From Coffea arabica (Eukaryota > Streptophyta > Magnoliopsida > Gentianales > Rubiaceae), in the NCBI RefSeq assembly GCF_036785885.1, contig NC_092310.1, forward strand, positions 4,402,001 to 4,466,000: a DNA stretch of 64,000 bases, in the 5' to 3' direction. Below are positions 22,366 through 32,691 of this stretch, piece by piece. Numbering within the stretch: position 1 is the stretch's first letter; the number at the start of each line of letters is the position of its first letter. The notes beneath the pieces are model-generated. The model saw only the letters and a list, made by a program, of their open reading frames with translations. It ran no database searches and was not told where the DNA came from. The translations under genes were made by a program, and so were the position numbers.

Positions 22366-24018
22366 ATGACAACCAACAATGCTATGTTCTTTGAAGGACA
22401 TTCTGTCATTAGACCACCTATGTTTAATGGGTCAAATTATGTGAGTTAGAAAGAAAGAATGATTATTTTTTTATAATCTATTGATATTGAATTGTGGTTT
22501 ATTATTAGTGAAAGTCCATATGATGCCTCTCTTATAGATGAAAATATTCAGAGATCTAGACCAAAAATAAGAAGTGAACTGATTGCTGCGGATAAAGCTC
22601 ATCTCACATTAAATGCAAAAACCATGAATGTGTTATATTGTACTTTAGACTCAAATGAATCTATTAGAGTCAAAGGCTGTAAGTCAGCCAAGAAAATTTG
22701 GGATAAACTAAAAGAAATTCATGAAAGTAGTGAGAATGTTAGAGAACAAAGGAAGTCCATTCTAGTTACAAAGTATGAATCGTTCAAGATGCAATCTCAT
22801 GAAAACATTGATGAGATGTATTGTAAATTTAATGACCTTATTAAGAATTTGGAGGTGCTGAAAAAAGAATATTCTCTTGGTGAGAAAAATAGAAAAATCC
22901 TGAATGCCTTGTCCAATGATTGGAAAAATAAAGTGACTGCTATTGAGGAGACTAAAGATTTGAATACCATGCCTATTGAATCTCTTATTAATTCTCTAAC
23001 ATCTTATGAGCTGAAGTTTAAGTCCAAAATGCAAGAGGATGAGGATGCGAAAGTAAGAAGGAGCATTGCTCTAAAGGCATCTCAAGATGAAGATGATTCT
23101 ACCTCCCTAGATGAAGAAGATGCAGAAGGTGATGACAATGATATCGCACTCATCACAAGAAGTTTCAAACGAATACTCAACAAGAGGAGATTCAGAAAAT
23201 GTGGACCTAACAATTCACTCCCAAATCAGTTCAACAACCTGAGAAACAAAGGGAAGCTAGAGTTTAACAAAAAATAAACTGATAAGTACTTTGAATGCGG
23301 CCAACCTGGATACTATGCAAGTGAGTGTCCAGTGATGAAGAAGAAAGAAAGAAGAAAACCAAGATTCAACAAATTTCAATTCACATGGAATGAGTGCAAC
23401 TCCGATGGTGAAATTGAAGAGGATGAAGAATCTGCTCAATTGGTTTTTATGGTCATTGGAGATGATGAGGTAACATCTTGTAACTCTCAATTTGAAAGTG
23501 ATGATGATTTTGAATCTTTCATTATAAAATTGCATGATAGTTTGAAAGAATCTTATACTAGAAACAAGGAGTTAAAATAGAAAATTAGTTTTTTGTTTCG
23601 AAATAATGCAAATCTTTTTCAACAAAATAAAAAGTTGAAAGATGAAAATGATTACTTCAAAAAGAGTGAGACTGCTTTACACTTAGATCTTGATAGAAAA
23701 ACAAAGTTTTGTGAATTGTTCAAAAAGGAACAAGGTAATTTGAAAAGAAAAATGGATGGTCTAAATGAGTTGTTTAAACGCAAGAAACAAGTCTGTTTTC
23801 AAAAGAATAGGTTGAATTCTAATTCCAACGAATTTACTATCTATAGGAGAAGACAAGTAAGATTTATTAAACTTGTTCATGTAAATAACTCTTTGGTTAT
23901 GTGTAATTTTTGTTGTCAAAAAAGTCACATGAAAAGTGATTATTATGTGAGAAAGAATATGAGAAGAGGCTTGAAATGCATGTGGATAGTTAGACATGAT
24001 GCTAACTTTAACAAGTAG
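22366..24018 (+). pseudogene. SIRE-type gag polyprotein, four internal stops
   Basis: One frame of 551 codons, including the final stop, starts MTTNNAMFFEGHSVIRPP and ends DANFNK. Stops occur near 22447, 22474, 23274 and 23578. The central 261-aa open part holds the gag capsid-like (UBN2-type) domain with KIWDKLKEIHE and LNALSNDWKNKVTAIEE. A first zinc knuckle reads YFECGQPGYYASEC (His replaced by Tyr), then an acidic segment, a Lys/Glu-rich probable coiled coil (about 23581-23790) and a second knuckle-like CNFCCQKSHMKSDYY whose last Cys is Tyr. Both knuckles are damaged. Confidence 0.82.
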
Positions 24019-24477
24019 GAGATTTTGTTAATCTTTGCAGTGATTCTTGTTCACAATATTTTTTTTCTTTTGATATTTCTGATATTTTGATCTGAGTTTT
24101 CGCTGATATTTTTGAATACTACTGAATCTGTATGATGTCAAAAAGGGAGAGAAAAGAACTATTCTGATCTAACGATGATTTGCTAATCTCTCTGTGATAT
24201 GTTGGTATGTTGGTATTGCTGAATTCTGGTATCATTTCTCTGTTTTTATTTGGAATATTGGATTCTCTGTTATTGTTGTTGGATTATGGTTGTTGGTTAT
24301 TACTCTCATCTTATGATAACAAAAAGGGGGAGAGATGGATGCAATGTGTAAGGGGGAGTTATTCTGAGATTATGAGTTTGGCTCTTAAAAGTTTTGGTTG
24401 CGATGATTGAGGGAGAGCTTATACTTATTTTTGTTTCTTTCCATCAATTGTTTTGTCATCATCAAAAAGGGGGAGAA
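24019..24477 (+). other. Polypurine-tract region of SIRE-like element
   Basis: Non-coding. Four tracts of the form (a)aaaagggggag occur at about 24141, 24322, 24351 and 24463. The last one directly precedes the 3' LTR. Multiple tracts are a known habit of the SIRE lineage. Confidence 0.75.
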
Positions 24478-25390
24478 TGTTGATCTTGATTCCTATCTTT
24501 TGATGTTTACAAAACAAATGGATGATACTAATATCTCTCCAAGAAATATTTTCAGTTATGAAGTTATGTGATTCCATGAACAAGTGCTATTGAAAGAAGA
24601 CAATGGTTGCTGAAAGCTGTCAGACGCTCAAAAAGACTGCATCGGACGTCCGACAACCATTGAGTATCTTCGGACGCAGAAAACCAGCCTACCGGACGTC
24701 CTAAGGAATTGAAGAAAAATTTCCAGTTTTACATCATACCTTCGGACGCAGAAAACCAGCCTACCGGACGTCCGAAAGAATTGAAAAAAATCTCTTAAAC
24801 TCTCTGCCTGCTGTCGGACGCACAAAACAGGGCTATCGGACGTCCGACACTGCCAACGGATAGTTGACTGTTCAATTACTTTCTATCCGTTGGAAGCATT
24901 TATGAGGCACTTTCTTAGCTCTATATAAATAGTGGTTGGTCAAATATTTCAAATAGCTTTGGCACACTGAAGATATAAAAAATCTAGAGAGATTTTAGTG
25001 AGAAAATACTCTTAAAAGAAGATTTGTAGTCTTAGTGGTGTGAGATTCATTGTAAGCTTTTCATTTGTGAGTGAATCTTTCATGAGTGTACCTCTATGAG
25101 GGTTGTCCTGAGGGATAGTAAAACGTCCTGACTTGACCGAGTGGAGTTCGGGGTAAGGAGGAGGTGAACCTTCCTTTGTACACAAGAGTGATTGTAATTC
25201 ATCAACTTGAAGTAACTTGTTTGAATTAATCTACAAGCTGAAGAGGAACTGTGTGGTTAATTGGTTTGCAATTCCTTCCTTTTTATTTACTTACTGTTAC
25301 GTTTGTGTTCTTTAAATTTATTATCTCTTCTACTCCCAAGCAGCCTTGATTTCTTGTTAATTGTCTCATTGGTTGTCTTCGGACCTTACA
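24478..25390 (+). repeat. 3' LTR of SIRE-like element
   Basis: 913 bp, about 72 bp longer than the 5' copy because one cggacg...cggacgtccg module is duplicated (about 24669-24740 against 24741-24780). Otherwise the two LTRs are closely similar. Confidence 0.9.
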
Positions 25391-25395
25391 TTTTC

Positions 25396-26147
25396 TAAGT
25401 ATTATAAATATTTCTCTAGTATTTTTCATGTAAATTGGTTCAAATATTAATCTTAGTTCTCTATATTTGGGAAATGAAGCGGGCTTATATGGACTTTAGT
25501 TTTAATTTTGTGCTTATTTGTGAACAATATTTAGCTATACCCCGTTGGTTATCGCTGTCTAGTAACTGAGGGCTTTCACCACAAGTGTCGACTTTTAGCG
25601 TCAAAAAGTGGCGATAACTATGAATATGTGATTTTTAATCGATAAGAATTGAATTACCGGGTTCTTTCATTTGGTAGATGTCGAAATTCACGTCAAAAGG
25701 TTTGAATGGCTAAAGATCAAGCATTTCCCCTAAAAAAAAAAACTCAAGTGTGGGGAGCACTTTAGAAAACAAAAAATTTGTGCTAGTAGCGAAAATAGAA
25801 AAGTGTATATGAAAGTAAGAGTATGTGAATTGTTATATAAGCCTGCTGATGTATGGGTTTTAATGTTGAGATTTGGCTTAATTTGGTGAATAATTTGTTG
25901 ACAAATATTAATTGAATATTTTATATTCTTAGATTATTTGGTCGAGAATTGGAAGAGTCGTTGGTTTTAAAAGTTAAGTGGAGAGATATTTCTTAGAAAT
26001 TAACCACTAATACTTGACATGCGTTTTAATTGTACCTTGGCAATAAATGATTTGAATAATAGCTATTATTTGAACTCATTGACTTAGTAGTGCTTGATTA
26101 GTTGTTCTCGTACTTGAGGACACATATGATTTAAATGTAGGGGAAAT
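25396..26147 (+). other. 3' internal part of outer Tat-like element
   Basis: Continues the outer element after the nested one. It is non-coding and ends in the polypurine run taggggaaa before the 3' LTR. A small A-run and a gtgtggggagc piece lie at about 25732-25760. Confidence 0.6.
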
Positions 26148-26598
26148 TGATTGGTTGCATTTTTGTTATTAAATTTATGATTATTTTCTCCTTGATTTTA
26201 GCCATATATTGCATTAATTGATAGCTTCTACTTATATTTGGTTATTGGTGATAATTGTAGAATAGTGGAGCAAAAAGTAGTTAAAGAAGGCAATTTTACA
26301 CGGGACTATGAATCAGTTTGGCGTGGGTGTGCTCAAGACATGCTGTCAAATCCGAGAGACTCAGGATCTTTCCTATGCGTAGAAGTGTCCTAATCCAAGT
26401 TGAATTCCAAGCAGATGTTGGACTAAAGATTAGGAGAATTTCTTATTAGGAGAATTTGTTTCCTTATTAGGCAGATTATTTATTTAAGAAATAATTGACA
26501 TTATCTCTTTAGGATTTCTTTTCCAATTAGGAGTTATATTTTATTTCGAAAACTAAAAACTAGGAGATTAGTTAGGAGGAAAGGCTCGATACCTTTCA
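26148..26598 (+). repeat. 3' LTR of outer Tat-like element
   Basis: 451 bp, starts tgattggttgc and ends ttca. It has a short internal duplication (ttattaggagaatt) that the 5' copy lacks. It is followed by the TSD catat. Confidence 0.88.
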
Positions 26599-26603
26599 CA
26601 TAT

Positions 26604-28344
26604 TACATATATGCAATTGCAGACTCACAGTACATAAGTAGCTCTGTCCCTGTAGTTTGTGCACATATGGGCAGGGTGGCAACATACACATTCCAGTTTA
26701 AGTACGGATGGGGGTGATAATTCCATATACCCACAATAGTCATCACAAAATTCTTCTAATTCGATAATCTGTCCCCTTGTAAGAATTCATCACAATATTA
26801 GAAAAATTATTTATACGTTTTCCTATTTGTTAAAAAAAAGTTCTTCTACAACTCTGCTTACACATTGCAAGCCATTTGAATATATAGATATACACACACA
26901 CACACTTCAATATTTGTAAAACCTAGCTTAGTATTTGCTTAAAATGTCTCATTCTTTAAATACTTTTCACTGCAAAAGTTTGATGCCTTTGATTATTGCA
27001 TAATATCATACGATAAAACATTTAACTCCAATTTACATATTTAACAATTACCGAGAGAGTTGTGGAATTTATTGGCGAAATTAAGTCGACCATGCCTCCA
27101 CAAGATTTCACATGTATTGATTTTTCAGCATCCCTATAGCTCATCTTAGAGTTGGTACCCTATTTTAGCAGAATCCTTGCATGCAATAAGATGTAATGAT
27201 TTAGTAAATTTCAACTCTCAAACGATTGCCTACATATTAAAGCGCCCATTCATTAATCAAATAAGTATACCTATATGTTGGCTTAGACATTAAGATACAG
27301 AAGTAAAAACAAGAACTGAACAGTGATCGGAATTATGCCAGTGTTATACATTTCTTTACTTTGTATAGAAACAAGAACTGAACAGTGATCGTATTTTTTG
27401 GAGACGGATCGAACGTGGTCAAAACAGGAAACTCCAAGCTTACCAAGACAAAAAAGTGTCTGTTTTATTTATATTGAATTTCATATTCACTTGACGTAAA
27501 TAGATTTGTGTTTAAACATATATGTTTAGACCAATTTCTTTCGTACGGCAAGATTTAGATTGCTAAACGACAGTAATCAGAGGATACCGGGGGTGGATTT
27601 ACAGTAGGGGCACTTGGCTCAACTTCCCTCCGAAAATTCACTAACAACATCTAATTCTGAAAGTATTTCGTGTTTGAGAAGTGAAGACATACGTATGATA
27701 GTTTTGTTACTTGATGGAAATGGAGTACTATGCAATCCAAATCCTCTTGCTTTTCGTTAGGAACTCCTTGCAATTCATAACTCGTTAGCTAAATGAATTT
27801 TGTGCAATTTTAAATTATTATAAAGAAAATCGTATTATTTGGAAAATATTGAGTAAATGATTTATTAGTTCTTTACATTGAGAAAAAAATACATTTTTTG
27901 TAGTTGAAAATGACTAGGCTGTACAATTACACCATCAAAACACAAAGAATCGTCAAGATCAATTTTAAAACTCCACATATCCTATTTAAGAAGTATGATT
28001 GTCTTATTATTAAATTCGTGTATGCTATTTTATGCTAAATTATTCATGAAATAGATGTATATTAGTTTTATTTGTTATGTGTATTCTACTATTGTGTTTT
28101 ATTTTTAGAAAATAAAATCAAGGAACAATTTACGATATTGTCTCTGCCTCCGCTGGTAATTATAGGGAGCTCTTCATACATTGTAGCCTTACACACTTGA
28201 GAATTCATTCCAGTACAAAAAGACGCATTCTACACGTTTATCTATTCGTATAAAAAAAATAAATAAATAAAAAAAATCTACATCCTGACTTACGCATCGC
28301 GAGTACAAATTTAGATATTTGAAGACATATATGAAAATTTTTTT
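26604..28344. other. Intergenic, no gene seen
   Basis: AT-rich. A 27-base duplicate (aaacaagaactgaacagtgatcg unit) occurs at about 27308-27335 and 27370-27393. 27586-28160 may be an old element, as it starts ggggtggatttac and ends near gcctccgctggtaatta in a roughly inverted sense, but the match is weak. Confidence 0.45.
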
Positions 28345-28789
28345 CCCTAAATTACTCATAATCCTATTAAGTTTTTACACAATACCACATGATCCCCTAA
28401 AGTTTTAGAATATCCACATAATCCTCTTTATGGTTTTATCTAATGTGAAAAATAGACGGAAAGCATCTCCTGTTATGGTGATTGCTGTGCATAGATAAAA
28501 TTATAATATCCACTTTAACCCCCTTATGATTGTGCATAAATATCCACTCGGTTCTACATCATCTAGATAATCTCGTAATGGTTTTATGCAAAGTGATTAG
28601 ACTCTTATCCAATTTAGCGCTTATGTAAGGGTAGTATTAGTATCCAATTAATGACATTGTGAGGATGGTTTTCGTCAAATTTTTATCTTACATAAAATCA
28701 CAACAGGATTATATGGCCATTTTGAAATCTCATGGGGTTCATTTGGCATCATGCAAAATTAGAAGAGAGTTATGAGTAATTTACCTAGG
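28345..28789. mobile_element. MITE-like inverted-repeat element
   Basis: About 445 bp. The left arm starts ccctaaattactcataa; the right arm, inverted, reads cctaggtaaattactcataa, with further shared blocks (cacatgatcccc, ataatcct, gttttat) at matching spacing over about 110 bases. No clean TSD and no coding capacity. Confidence 0.6.
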
Positions 28790-30105
28790 ACTTTTCTAGT
28801 TGCATAGCTAAGCATGCCAATGGACAAGATTTTGGTCGAAAACATTAAACCCAAACACAACCCTACAAAATCTATGTTTACTCAAACTCACGCCCAACCC
28901 TAATGGGTTTTAGGAAGAAGACTCTACCTAAATTCATATGGGTTTAAATGCTCAATTGATATTCACTAATTTGATGATGTCCAATTAAGTAACTTTCACC
29001 CTGAAAGTTATGTGATAGTATGTTGAAAACAAAATAGAAAAGCAGCATTCAAATATAACATATACAACTAAGTAGAGAAAAGAGATTTGTTTAATTTGAA
29101 GATCATTCTAAGAAAGAGTTTTTTTGATAACACGCTGCCACTAGATTGACTTGCAGAAATAAGCCTTTATTTCAGTTTAGTTTCTATTTTTTATACACAT
29201 ATCGGTAATTCTTAGACCACATTTGTGTTTTGTTGAATATGAATGCACATCTTATAAACCTTTTTAATGCTTCTTTTATCCGGGGATTGAAGGTGTATAT
29301 GTTCTCATGTAATTTGTATTGTTCTTGGTGAAAAAAAAATGGGGCATTGAAAGTCATGCACAACACATAAAAATTAAGGGCCATTTAGATTATGAGTTTT
29401 TCCAAGAACTAATTTTTCACATATAATATCACAATAAAGCCGCCCTTCCCTCTCTTCTCTCCCTGCTATCTTCCCCTCTCTTTTTCCCACTCCTCTCTAT
29501 TTTTCCCACCTCCTCCTGTGCCCTCATTTTTTGGTCGTAAGTTGAGTTTTGTCCAATTCAAATCAATTGATATAATTCTTACAATTTGGGTGTAAACTTG
29601 AACTTATCAACTCATACAACTAAATTACTATAAAATTCACGATTGTGCCAAAACTATCCAAGTTTACACTAAAAGTTATAAGAATTATATGAACTGGTTT
29701 GAATTGAACAAAACTTTTGAGGTCCTAAACCTTTTGTTTTAGGTAAGGGTACTTTTGTCCACTCATGAATAAATTTGACACCATGTACAATCTATTAAGT
29801 TAAACAGGATTACTGTTATTTTCTGAGCCTCAGAGGTGTATTGATAGTTTGGCCAAACTATAAGGGAGATAAATGTAACTAATTCAACACTTGATTTTGT
29901 GCCGCGCTATGAACAATTTTTTTAATTTATAATTGTTTTTCTCTTTTTGTTGCCACTCTATATATGAATATCAAAACAATTATTATCCAATTGAGGCATC
30001 CTGCAACATATGGTGAAGAATGGCCTAGTTATTTTATTACTTCTATTGTTTATTTGACTCAATTTTTCCACTGCTTGCAAATTGGAGACACATAGTTCTA
30101 TCTTT
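28790..30105. other. Intergenic with one diverged hairpin
   Basis: No gene. 29543-29722 forms a diverged inverted repeat: gttttgtccaattcaaatc on the left and gtttgaattgaacaaaac on the right, with ataattctta and aagaattat arms inside. It may be a small MITE. Confidence 0.5.
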
Positions 30106-31177
30106 GGAATAATTTTAGAAACTTCCCTCCAGATTTCTAACAACACCACTTTGCACCAACTTTGAAAAATCTTACTTGCTTCCTTTATTTTAAGCTTTTT
30201 GTCATATTTGAAATCTATTTCAAAATATAATATTAAAAAACTCGTTTTGTGAGAAAGAGAATATAATTGCATTCCAAATTTACCTTTTTCCTATCTTACT
30301 TTATAGTATAAAAATTTTTTTACCAGCCCTTTATTTTATTAATATATAAAAACAAAAGAAAGTGGAGGACTAGACCAAAACCCCTAATAAATGGTGAAAA
30401 AAAAGAGGAGTACTACTCCCTAACGTATGTAATAATTTAAAAAACTTGAGTATATTAATAATAATTTAAAAAAATCCAAAAGCATGAAGGTTTAAGGCTA
30501 ATGGGACAAAATATAATGCACTTTTGAAATACAAAGAGCTAATATTTTAAAGTTTATTTGAAGTTTTTGCAAGCTATAAAAGTATTATTTTCTTATTTTA
30601 AAGTGTATTGAGTTAATTTAAAAATTTTTATTAATCATTTACTTTTCTAAATTTTGTAGTCTTTTTTTTTTGTCCAGATTGATGGCTTGAAAACTAGAAA
30701 ATGAAAAATACTAAAAATTATATATAAACTTATTTGCGATGTTTTCAAGTTGATACAAAAAGTTATTTTCATTATTATAGAATATTTTAAGCTATTTTTA
30801 CAGGTATTGTAAATTATTTATAATTTTAAATATCTTAATATTTCTTGTCCAAACTAATGACATAAAAAACTATTAAAGGGCCTTTTGACCCTATAATCAA
30901 CTTTTTAATTCCAATGAAGGAACCATATCGACTAAATTTATAAAAATTAAGAAATAAAATTAATGTATAATAACAATTAAGTGTTTACAAGACAAGGGTA
31001 AATTTAGAATGAGATTGTATTCTCTCTTCCAAAATGATTTTTTTAATATTATATTTTGAAATTGGCAACAAAGGTTCCAAAAAATACCCATAGTAAAGGA
31101 GGTATGTGAATTTTTTTTAAAATTCAAAGGTGCCAAGTGATGTTAAAAACCTCAGGAGAGATTTCAAAAATTACTCT
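30106..31177. mobile_element. MULE-like inverted-repeat element, CCTC-type TIRs
   Basis: About 1072 bp. The left arm is ggaataattttagaaact, and the right arm (inverted) reads agtaatttttgaaatctctcc, followed by shared gaggtttttaacatcact and tcctttact blocks. Flanks show near-identical 9-mers tctatcttt and tttatcttt, which would be a TSD with one change. The arms belong to the same family as 717-1513 and 3267-4772. Interior AT-rich, non-coding. Confidence 0.6.
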
Positions 31178-32290
31178 TTTATCTTTTTGACTTTGTATAG
31201 CTTCAAACCAAATTGGGAATATCTAGTCAAAGCAACTAAAGGACCGTGCTTAACTTTCACCTTTTATAGCCATGTGTATCTTCAAACTTGAACTGGACCG
31301 ACCGATTTGATCGGTCGAACGGAGAATTAGCTAGGTGCCTGGTCTGAATTAAGATTAAAATTCTGGTGGAAGAAACCCCTCAAAATTGGTCAAAATCATG
31401 TTTTGACAGCAAACCAGTAGAACCCATGAAAATCGGATTTTTTTTGCTATTTTTCAATTTTTTGCTGAATTTTCATCTATCATTGGTTAATTTTTTATTA
31501 AGATTTGAAATGGAATAAAAGAAAAATAGCAAGGAAGGATGAGAAGGAAAAGAGGAAGAGGTGAAGAGATCTAAGATGAGGAAGGGTGTAAAGGTCTAAA
31601 ATTAAAACAAAAAGACAAAAAGAAAATGAAGAATGGAATATAAAGAAGAATATGGGTTCGAGAAAAGAAACAAAACAGAATATTAGAAAAGGAAAAAAAA
31701 GAATAAAGGAAGCCGTACACGAACCAGAGAAAGAACTGGACCGCGACTGACGGTGGGGAAGAAGAAATAATAGGGAATTCCTTTTTAAGTCTAAACTTTT
31801 TATATATTGTATTTTGACCCCTAAATGTTTTGAATATGGCAATTACACATAAAGTCCTTTTATTATTTCCATTTGCAGCCTTAGTTTTTGCATTTTTACT
31901 CGATTCTTAATTTCATTCTAGATTAATTTTCTTATGGAATCCAATCCAAGGACTTAGAAGTCTTGGGGTTTCATTTCAAGCCCCTTTATCCCTCCTTACT
32001 TCTTAAAAAGAATTTTTTAAAAAGAAAAGTCTTATGAAATTCTAGACTCATTAATGTGAATTTTAGCTTTAGAGAAGTTAACTTGATATAAAAGTTTAAA
32101 ATTGTACACTATTTAAAAATTTACTTATAATTTGGTTATCCTTTTATGCGAGAAATTTGGATTAAGTATCAATGTATTTTCATTGTATTTTTATATAATT
32201 AAAATACATTTATAACACCATTATGATTTCATTAAATTCGAGCCGAAGTGAATCAATGGAATTCATTGGCCCGTGACTCTGAGATCTAAA
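31178..32290. other. Intergenic upstream of the Ariadne gene
   Basis: 31290-31480 has inverted gaccgaccgattt and gatcggtcg pieces like the ends of some plant non-autonomous DNA elements. A purine-rich stretch covers 31510-31760 and gives a low-complexity frame on the minus strand. No gene. Confidence 0.4.
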
Positions 32291-32691
32291 AGTCATTATT
32301 TGGTTGGACTTTTAAAACACCGGTAACCATATCCCCTCCCTGGAGTCTGCCTTTCATTCTTCTTTCCTTCCTCTCCTCTCCTCTCCTCTCCTCTCCGAAG
32401 GACAGGTTGCGGAACGGAAGCTGAATTCCGGTGATGCTTCAGCCAGGTCAACTCGGTCTCGGCCTGAGTGTTTGAACCATGCTTGTGATACGGACATAAT
32501 ATTGCTGCATTAATATATATATTCCCCTCTTTCAATATATACATCAATTGGTTCGGCAGCCCTCTAAGTCGATCTTTTCTAGAAGGGTTGCTTATAAAAC
32601 ACAGAGAAATTTCCTTCCCAACCCCCAAAAAATAAAAGAGGAAAAACAAAATCTTGCTCTGCAAGATCTCTAGCAATCTTAACGGGAGTCA
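32291..32691 (+). promoter_or_regulatory. Putative promoter and leader of the Ariadne gene
   Basis: A pentamer repeat (ctctc)n lies at about 32370-32396, and a TATA-like cttataaaac at 32591-32600, about 95 bases before the start codon. A start about 30 bases further on would give a leader of about 70 bases. No direct evidence for the start site. Confidence 0.5.

Larger units (their letters stand above)
21469..25390 (+). mobile_element. SIRE-like Copia element without pol, nested
   Basis: Direct LTRs at 21469-22309 and 24478-25390 and an exact 5-bp TSD ttttc (21464-21468 and 25391-25395) bound it. The primer-binding site attggtatcagag follows the 5' LTR. Inside is a single gag frame (22366-24018) and no protease, integrase or reverse transcriptase. 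Several polypurine tracts lie before the 3' LTR. The gag type and multiple tracts match the SIRE/Maximus lineage. The element is a gag-only derivative. Confidence 0.88.
19137..26598 (+). mobile_element. Non-autonomous Ty3 (Tat-like) LTR element with a nested Copia element
   Basis: Two related LTRs (19137-19570 and 26148-26598) in direct orientation bound it, with a 5-bp TSD. A primer-binding site tggcgccattgtcgggga follows the 5' LTR at about 19577, the type used by Tat/Athila elements, and a purine tract taggggaaa precedes the 3' LTR. Only a gag-like frame is found; reverse transcriptase, RNase H and integrase are absent. A 3922-bp SIRE-like element sits inside (21469-25390). Without it the element is about 3.5 kb, so it depends on proteins made elsewhere. 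The LTRs have diverged visibly, which indicates an old insertion. Confidence 0.88.

Noticed and set aside
31498..31842. 114-aa Ser/Phe/Leu-rich frame on the minus strand
   Set aside because: Arises from a purine-rich stretch on the plus strand; low complexity and no domain.
32296..32676. 126-aa minus-strand frame upstream of the Ariadne gene
   Set aside because: It comes from the leader and the pentamer repeat read backward; no domain.
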